Positions 59,366 to 64,000 of a stretch of 64,000 nucleotides of DNA are shown in pieces. Every line of letters starts with the position of its first letter. Position 1 is the stretch's first letter. Made by a program: the position numbers and the translations under genes. The DNA is from JACQFK01 sp964619955 (GTDB lineage: Bacteria; Planctomycetota; MHYJ01; JACPRB01). Below the pieces are notes generated by a model, which saw only the letters and a program-made list of their open reading frames with translations, ran no database searches and was not told the DNA's origin. The stretch spans positions 60,150 to 124,149 of the forward strand of contig CAZUJF010000013.1 of the NCBI GenBank assembly GCA_964619955.1, read 5' to 3'.

Positions 59366-60862
59366 ATGAATCCGCGTCCCCGCTGGCGCCGCGTGCTGGG
59401 CAGCCCTCTCGTGCCCGGGGGGCTGCTCGCGCTCGCCTCGATTCCGATCCTGATCTGGTGGTCGCACGCCGAAGTCGCCGACACCCAGAAACGCAACCTC
59501 GACACCCTGATCCTCGGGATCGTCCTCGCCGCCCTGCTGCTCCTCTGGACGACGCTCGGGTCCCCGCTGCCCGGCCGTCTGCGACTCGCGGTGCTCGGCC
59601 TCGCCCTCCTCGCCGCCTCGCTGTTCCGCGTGGAAGGCATGTCCGGGGACCTGGTCCCGATCCTGCGGCTCCGCGGCACGGGGCCGTCGCTCCGCAACGA
59701 AACCGCGGCGCCGTCCACCCTCGATCGCGCAAAAGACTTCCCGCGCTTCTTCGGGCCGGAGGCCGACGGCGTCGTGCCGGGCGTCGTCCTGGATCCCGAC
59801 TGGGCCGCGCGTCCCCCCCGCGTGCTCTGGCGCCGTCCCGTGGGCGCCGCCTGGTCCGCCTTCGCCGTCGCCGGAGGCCTCGCGGTCACGCAGGAGCAGG
59901 ACGGCGACCACGAGTGCGTCGCCGCCTACGACCTCGCGTCCGGCCGGCCGCACTGGCGTCACCGCGATCCGGCGCGCTACGACACCAAGGTCGGCGGCAC
60001 GGGCCCTCGTGCCACGCCCGCGATCGACGGCGGCCGCGTGTACACGATGGGCGCCACGGGCCTGCTGAACTGCCTCGAGCTCGCCACCGGAAAGCGGATC
60101 TGGTCCGCCGCCACGCTGCAGGACGGCGGAGCGGCCGTTCCCGACTGGGGCTGCGCGGGTTCACCCTGGATCGAGGGAGATCTTGTCATCGTGCAGTCCG
60201 GGGACCGTCTGGCGGCCTACGACCGCAGCGCCGGAAAACCCCGCTGGTTCATCTCCGGAGAAGCCGGGAGCTACAGTTCGCCGGCGGTCCGCGTGATCGG
60301 CGGCCTGCGCCAGATCGTAATGCTCAACCGCGGCTCGTGCACGGGACATGCGCTCTCGGACGGCGCGCGACTCTGGCGCCACGAATGGCGCGGAGAACAA
60401 CCCAAAGTCGCCCAGCCGCTGCTCCTGGGCGGCGATCGTCTGCTGATATCGGCCGGTTACGGCGTGGGCGCGGATGTCTTCCGCGTCTCCGGCGGAAGGA
60501 CGGAGCCGCTCTGGAGCTCGCCGCGACTCAAGGCGAAATTCTCCAACCTCGTGCTGCAGGAGGGCCACGTCTACGGCTTCGACGACGGCCGGCTCGTCTG
60601 TCTTCGGGCCGCGGACGGCGAGCGGGCCTGGAGCGGGCCGCGTCTCGGTCACGGTCAGCTGCTGCTGGCGGGGGGATCGCTGCTGATCACCTCCGAGAAC
60701 GGCGACCTGCTCCTCGCCGACGCCGGCCCGGCCGCCTTCCGCGAACGGGCGCGGCTCCCGGTCTTCGACCACAAGCTCTGGAACAGCCCCGCGCTCGCGG
60801 GCGCCTTCCTCCTGCTGCGCACGGACCGCGAGGCCGTCTGCCTCGAGCTCCCGCTCCGCTGA
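59366..60862 (+). CDS. Membrane-anchored PQQ-like beta-propeller protein
   Basis: 498 residues. Three N-terminal membrane helices (PLVPGGLLALASIPILIWWS; TLILGIVLAALLLLWTTL; LRLAVLGLALLAASLF) precede a propeller beginning DFPRFFGPEADGVVPG, with blade motifs CVAAYDLASGRPHWRH, CLELATGKRIWSA and AYDRSAGKPRWFISGEAG. Unlike the two other propellers in the window it is anchored by several helices. The leaderless TACAAT-N6-ATG arrangement decides the start over an in-frame ATG 46 codons earlier. Ligand and role unknown. Confidence 0.85.
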   Translation: MNPRPRWRRVLGSPLVPGGLLALASIPILIWWSHAEVADTQKRNLDTLILGIVLAALLLLWTTLGSPLPGRLRLAVLGLALLAASLFRVEGMSGDLVPILRLRGTGPSLRNETAAPSTLDRAKDFPRFFGPEADGVVPGVVLDPDWAARPPRVLWRRPVGAAWSAFAVAGGLAVTQEQDGDHECVAAYDLASGRPHWRHRDPARYDTKVGGTGPRATPAIDGGRVYTMGATGLLNCLELATGKRIWSAATLQDGGAAVPDWGCAGSPWIEGDLVIVQSGDRLAAYDRSAGKPRWFISGEAGSYSSPAVRVIGGLRQIVMLNRGSCTGHALSDGARLWRHEWRGEQPKVAQPLLLGGDRLLISAGYGVGADVFRVSGGRTEPLWSSPRLKAKFSNLVLQEGHVYGFDDGRLVCLRAADGERAWSGPRLGHGQLLLAGGSLLITSENGDLLLADAGPAAFRERARLPVFDHKLWNSPALAGAFLLLRTDREAVCLELPLR

Positions 60863-60894
60863 CGATGGCGCGTTACGATCGGCGCCCCAGAGCT

Positions 60895-60900
60895 TATCCT
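60895..60900 (+). promoter_or_regulatory. -10 box TATCCT, leaderless beta-helix gene
   Basis: TATCCT, exactly 6 nt (GAGCAC) and ATG at 60907. The gene is thus probably transcribed independently of the propeller gene 44 nt upstream. Confidence 0.5.
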
Positions 60901-60906
60901 GAGCAC

Positions 60907-62478
60907 ATGAGACAGATCCTCCTCCTGGCGGCCGTCCTGCTGATCCCCGCCTGTGGAAGCGGCGGCGGAAGCGACGCCCCGCCCCCCGATCCGGCGGCCT
61001 ATCCCGCGACGCCCGCGAGCGGCAGCGGCGGCACGACGGGCGGAGGCTTCCTCGCCCCGCTCGCCCCCGTGAACACCTCCTCTCCCAATCACACCATCAA
61101 CACCTCGCAAAGCGCGGACCTCATCACCGCCGCGCTGCAGACCGCCCTGAACGCCGGCGGCATCATCGTCTTCAACAACGCCGGCCCGGTCACGATCACC
61201 CTCACCGCGGAACTCTACCTCCCCGCCCTGCTCACCGCGGTGATCGACGGCAACAACAGCGTCACGCTGAGCGGCGGCAACGCCCGGCGCATCCTCCAGA
61301 AGGGCTGGCAGTCCACCCTCACCGTCCAGCGCCTGCGCTTCATCGACGCCCGCACGCCCTCGAGCGGGGCGGCGATCAACGTGGAGAACTGGGACGGCGC
61401 CCTCACCGTCATCGACTGCGACTTCGACAACTGCAGGACCACGTCCGCCGGGCCCGACATCGGCGGCGGCGCGATCCGGGCCACGGGGCAAACCCATCTC
61501 CAGATTTCCGGCTGCACGTTCCTCGACTGCTGGGGCAGCAACGGCGGAGCGGTCGTCAGCCTCGGCTGCCAGCTCACGATCATCGACTCTTCATTCGACA
61601 CCTGCCTGGCCTTCGGCACCGGCGGCGGCGCCGACCAGGGGGCCTCCGGCCAGGGCGGCATCGGGGGCGCGGTCTACATCGACGGCGTCAGCCAGAACGC
61701 GATCCTCCCCCAGTTCCGGCTCTCCGGCTCCGTGTTCCGGAACAACCAGGCCAACGACCACGCGGGCGCGGTCTTCGGCTACACGATCGACGGCACCGGT
61801 TCCTCCACGACCGTCGACGCCTGCACGTTCAGCGGCAACGTCGTCTCCGGCATCAACGCCAACGTCGCCTCCTCCGGAGCCTTCTACACCCAGAACGGGA
61901 CCACGACGTTCACGGACTCGACCTTCGACGGCAACGACTCCCCCGGCGTCGCGGGCGGGATCTTCGTCAGCACCCCCGGCACCCTGACGATCGCCAACTG
62001 CACGCTGCAGGGCAACCATGCCGACGGCCTGGGCGGCGCGCTCTTCCTGTCGTCGGGCGGGGCCACGATCACGAACGTCACGATCGCGGACAACAGCTCG
62101 GATCTGTTTGCCGCGGGGATCTTCCGGGGTTCGGGGACGGTGACGCTGAAGAACACGCTGCTGCAGAACAACACGGCGACCGATCCGTGGAACGGCTGGG
62201 CGGTGAATGTGCAACTGACGGACGGCGGCAACAACCTTCAGTGGCCCGTCACGCGCGGCCCGGGCGGGGCGGCGGACACCCTGGCGACGGCGGGCGTGAC
62301 GCTCGCGGACGCGTTGCTTCAGGCGCTCGCGGCGAACAGCGGCCCCACGCGGACCATGGGCCTTCCGCTGGGCAGTCCGGCCCTGAATGCGGGCACGGCG
62401 ACGGGCGCCCCCACCGTGGACCAGCGGGGCCTGCCCCGGGTGGGCGCCACGGACATCGGCGCCTTCGAGCGCCAGTGA
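60907..62478 (+). CDS. Right-handed beta-helix lipoprotein (choice-of-anchor Q type)
   Basis: 523 residues. Lipobox LIPACG near residue 17, then a Gly/Ser/Pro linker. The main body has parallel beta-helix repeats: NAGGIIVFNNAGPVTITLT, RRILQKGWQSTLTVQRLRF, LQISGCTFLDCWGSNGGAVV, LTIIDSSFDTCLAFGTGGGA, TTFTDSTFDGNDSPGVAGGI and LTIANCTLQGNHADGLGGAL. It ends RGLPRVGATDIGAFERQ, the conserved end of 'choice-of-anchor Q' proteins. Probably a surface-exposed polysaccharide- or cell-binding protein; pectate-lyase-type catalytic residues were not identified. Confidence 0.85.
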   Translation: MRQILLLAAVLLIPACGSGGGSDAPPPDPAAYPATPASGSGGTTGGGFLAPLAPVNTSSPNHTINTSQSADLITAALQTALNAGGIIVFNNAGPVTITLTAELYLPALLTAVIDGNNSVTLSGGNARRILQKGWQSTLTVQRLRFIDARTPSSGAAINVENWDGALTVIDCDFDNCRTTSAGPDIGGGAIRATGQTHLQISGCTFLDCWGSNGGAVVSLGCQLTIIDSSFDTCLAFGTGGGADQGASGQGGIGGAVYIDGVSQNAILPQFRLSGSVFRNNQANDHAGAVFGYTIDGTGSSTTVDACTFSGNVVSGINANVASSGAFYTQNGTTTFTDSTFDGNDSPGVAGGIFVSTPGTLTIANCTLQGNHADGLGGALFLSSGGATITNVTIADNSSDLFAAGIFRGSGTVTLKNTLLQNNTATDPWNGWAVNVQLTDGGNNLQWPVTRGPGGAADTLATAGVTLADALLQALAANSGPTRTMGLPLGSPALNAGTATGAPTVDQRGLPRVGATDIGAFERQ

Positions 62479-62480
62479 GC

Positions 62481-62786
62481 TCAGCCGTCGCAGCTTTCCG
62501 TGCTCAGGAAGTCCTTCTTCAACTGCTCCGCCGTCCCGGGCGTGAGCGTCAATCCGGTCCGCAGGTCGTGCAGCGTCATGCCGAATTGCTTCTGGGCCGC
62601 TTCGGCGACCTGGGCGATCTCCTCCCAGGCCGTCTCGTTCACGTTCCGCTGCGGCACCGAGAGCCCCAGGCCGTTCGACGCGGGCACCGGGAAGACCTCC
62701 ACGCGCCGGCGCAGCGGCATCACGACCTTGTGCAGCGCCGCCCAGTCGACGGGCTTCGAAGATTCCAGCATCAACGTGTAGCCCAT
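62481..62786 (-). CDS. Hypothetical 101-residue protein
   Basis: Starts MGYTLMLESSKPVDWAALHK; the ATG shares one base with the stop of the gene upstream (TGATG), so the pair is co-translated. Mixed alpha/beta pattern with two predicted strands (RRRVEVFPVPASNGLGLSV) and a long helix (ETAWEEIAQVAEAAQKQFGM). No family recognised and no signal peptide. A function together with its upstream partner is likely but unknown. Confidence 0.6.
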   Translation of the reverse strand: MGYTLMLESSKPVDWAALHKVVMPLRRRVEVFPVPASNGLGLSVPQRNVNETAWEEIAQVAEAAQKQFGMTLHDLRTGLTLTPGTAEQLKKDFLSTESCDG

Positions 62787-63082
62787 CACGCCTCCCCTTC
62801 GCCGAAGAAGACCACGCCCGTCACGTGGGCGGCCAGCCGCTCCTTGAGCGCCTTCCGCACGTCCGGGCTCACGTCCTGCTCCCGGTCGTCGAACCAGACC
62901 TCCTGGCTGCCGCACTTCTGTTTCTTCCCGAACCAGGCCACGCGGGCCAGCGCGAAGCGCGCGGCGCGCTCCACCTGCTCGGGCGTCGAGAGCTTGTGCT
63001 GAAGGATGTGCGTCGCCGAGCCCTTCTCCTCGTTGAAGAACTCGGACGTCGCCCCACCCCAGTCCAGCGAGAGCGGATCCAT
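62786..63082 (-). CDS. Hypothetical 98-residue protein
   Basis: Starts MDPLSLDWGGATSEFFNEEK; a ribosome-site-like AAAGGGGAAG precedes the ATG. Contains HILQHKLSTPEQVERAARFA and an acidic-aromatic QEVWFDDREQDVSPDVR. One Cys and one His only, so no metal site is apparent. Cytoplasmic by composition. First gene of a two-gene unit, divergent from an ADP-ribosylglycohydrolase. The family is not recognised; a link with ADP-ribosylation is possible only from position. Confidence 0.6.
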   Translation of the reverse strand: MDPLSLDWGGATSEFFNEEKGSATHILQHKLSTPEQVERAARFALARVAWFGKKQKCGSQEVWFDDREQDVSPDVRKALKERLAAHVTGVVFFGEGEA

Positions 63083-63109
63083 GGCTTCCCCTTTAGTCAG
63101 ACCCGGACA

Positions 63110-63124
63110 ATTATAGCGTAGACT
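63110..63124. promoter_or_regulatory. Bidirectional promoter with back-to-back -10 boxes
   Basis: TATAAT (63110-63115, minus) and TAGACT (63119-63124, plus) are 3 bp apart and point outward. Their polymerase footprints overlap, so firing in one direction should block the other. TAGACT is 7 nt from the ATG at 63132 (leaderless type); the minus box has a leader of about 21 nt. Confidence 0.55.
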
Positions 63125-63131
63125 TGGCCCG

Positions 63132-64000
63132 ATGGACCTCGAGGCCCGCATCGCCGGCGTGCTGCTCGGGACCGCCCTGGGCGACGCGCTGGGCCTGCCC
63201 TGCGAGGGGATGTCCGCCCGGCGCATCGCGCGCCGCTTCGGGCGCCTCGACCGCTTCCGCCTGCTCGGCCGCACCGGCTACGTCTCCGACGACACGGAGC
63301 AGAGCGCCCTGCTCGCCCAAAGCCTCGCCCGGAATCCGCAGGATCCGGCGCGGGCCTTCCGCCGCTCGCTGCTGGGCTGGTTCGGCCGCCTTCCCTGGGG
63401 CGTGGGGCTCGCGACCGTGCGGGCCTGCCTCCGGATCCTGCTCGGCCTGCGGCGCAGCGGGGTCCGCTCCGCGGGAAACGGCGCCGCCATGCGCGCCGCG
63501 GTGCTGGGCGCCGCGATCCGGGACCCCGCACGACGGCAAAGCCTGGGCCGCTCCCTCGCCGAAGTCACCCACACGGATCCCCGGGCGGTGGAGGCGGCGC
63601 TCTTCACCGCGGAACTGGCCGCCGCCGGACCCGCGCCGGCGCGCGCAATTGTCAGCGATCCGATCCTGGGTCCGGCCCTCGATCGCGCGGAGGCCCTGGC
63701 CGCGCGAAGCGCTTCCACGGAAGAAGCGGCGCGCGAACTCGGGACCAGCGGCTACGCCGTGCACACGGTGCCGTTCGCGCTTTTTTGCTATCAGCGCTTC
63801 GGAGCGCGTCCGCTGGAGGCGCTGCAGGAGTGCATCGGCGCCGGCGGGGACACCGATTCCATCGCCGCCGTCCTCGGCGCCTGGCTGGGCGCGCGCCACG
63901 GGGAGGCCGGCCTGCCCGCCGGCCTGATCGCGCGGCTTCACGACGGTCACGCGATGTGCAACTTTAGGCAGCGACCAGCCCTTCCATGTGCAGAGGCGCT
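63132..64000 (+). CDS. ADP-ribosylglycohydrolase family protein (3' partial)
   Basis: 289 residues are visible and the frame is open to the window end. LEARIAGVLLGTALGDALGL, VSDDTEQSALLAQSL (first metal-ligand Asp pair) and GAGGDTDSIAAVLGAWLGAR (second Asp pair) are the ARH-fold magnesium-binding motifs. The family removes ADP-ribose from arginine, serine or nucleic-acid targets, or degrades ADP-ribosylated dinitrogenase reductase modification. Both sets of Asp are present, so it should be active. It is divergent from two unknown small genes that share its promoter region. Confidence 0.88.
   Translation, partial: MDLEARIAGVLLGTALGDALGLPCEGMSARRIARRFGRLDRFRLLGRTGYVSDDTEQSALLAQSLARNPQDPARAFRRSLLGWFGRLPWGVGLATVRACLRILLGLRRSGVRSAGNGAAMRAAVLGAAIRDPARRQSLGRSLAEVTHTDPRAVEAALFTAELAAAGPAPARAIVSDPILGPALDRAEALAARSASTEEAARELGTSGYAVHTVPFALFCYQRFGARPLEALQECIGAGGDTDSIAAVLGAWLGARHGEAGLPAGLIARLHDGHAMCNFRQRPALPCAEA

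Overview
This is a 64 kb stretch of a high-GC bacterial genome (roughly two-thirds G+C by eye). The gene families point to the PVC group, most likely Planctomycetota. They include a PVC-type haem-binding dehydrogenase, an HzsA-related cytochrome, several PQQ-like beta-propeller proteins, a zinc-ribbon Ser/Thr kinase and zinc-ribbon membrane protein, an ECF sigma/FecR pair and a MoxR-DUF58-BatA-VWA operon. No rRNA, tRNA, CRISPR array, prophage or insertion sequence was recognised. The assignment rests on gene content and not on a marker gene.

Layout. 1-9546 (minus): one probable six-gene operon running ECF sigma, FecR, MoxR ATPase, DUF58, BatA-like VWA and a VWA protein with an internal PA14 domain (cut by the window edge). 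9.6-12.4 kb: small genes: solitary HicB, a hypothetical, an FHA protein behind a near-consensus promoter, a membrane protein, YidD, and a Phd/RelE toxin-antitoxin pair. 12.4-16.5 kb (plus): metB-like gene, homoserine dehydrogenase, and an SsuB/SsuC-type importer without a binding protein. 16.5-19 kb: a PQQ-propeller protein and a LamG/FN3 surface protein with a sorting-type C-terminus. 19-22.5 kb (minus): siroheme nitrite/sulfite reductase with three small partners. 22.6-27.2 kb: Ser/Thr kinase, Uup-type ABC-F protein, a membrane protein, and a PilZ protein behind a perfect sigma-54 motif. 27-36 kb: clan GH-A-type hydrolase, HzsA-related dihaem protein, a helical protein with a second sigma-54-like motif, a lyase-like secreted protein, ThpR and two lipoproteins. 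36-49 kb: a low-GC island with a CAP-domain protein between direct repeats, followed by a carbohydrate locus (GH106 rhamnosidase, apiosidase-like hydrolase, SDR, PVC dehydrogenase, sugar isomerase, GntP permease). 49-53.5 kb: a split YeeE/YedE pair and a LolD-FtsX-DUF3299-HEAT-GNAT operon. 53.6-64 kb: a VWA protein, a DUF7668-like protein, two PQQ-propeller proteins, a 923-residue zinc-ribbon membrane protein, a beta-helix lipoprotein, two unknown small genes, and an ADP-ribosylglycohydrolase running off the end.

How it works together. Sulfur assimilation recurs (metB, hom, sulfonate-type importer, sulfite reductase, YeeE/YedE). Secreted hydrolases and oxidoreductases suggest a heterotroph that degrades plant-type glycans. 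The most striking regulatory feature is that at least twelve genes across the window have a TANNNT box ending 6-9 nt before the start codon and no Shine-Dalgarno sequence, which predicts widespread leaderless transcription. Genes inside operons instead carry GGAGG-like sites or ATGA/TGATG overlaps. A perfect sigma-54 box sits at the same start-codon-proximal position before the PilZ gene. Several intergenic regions hold nested inverted repeats with no assigned function.
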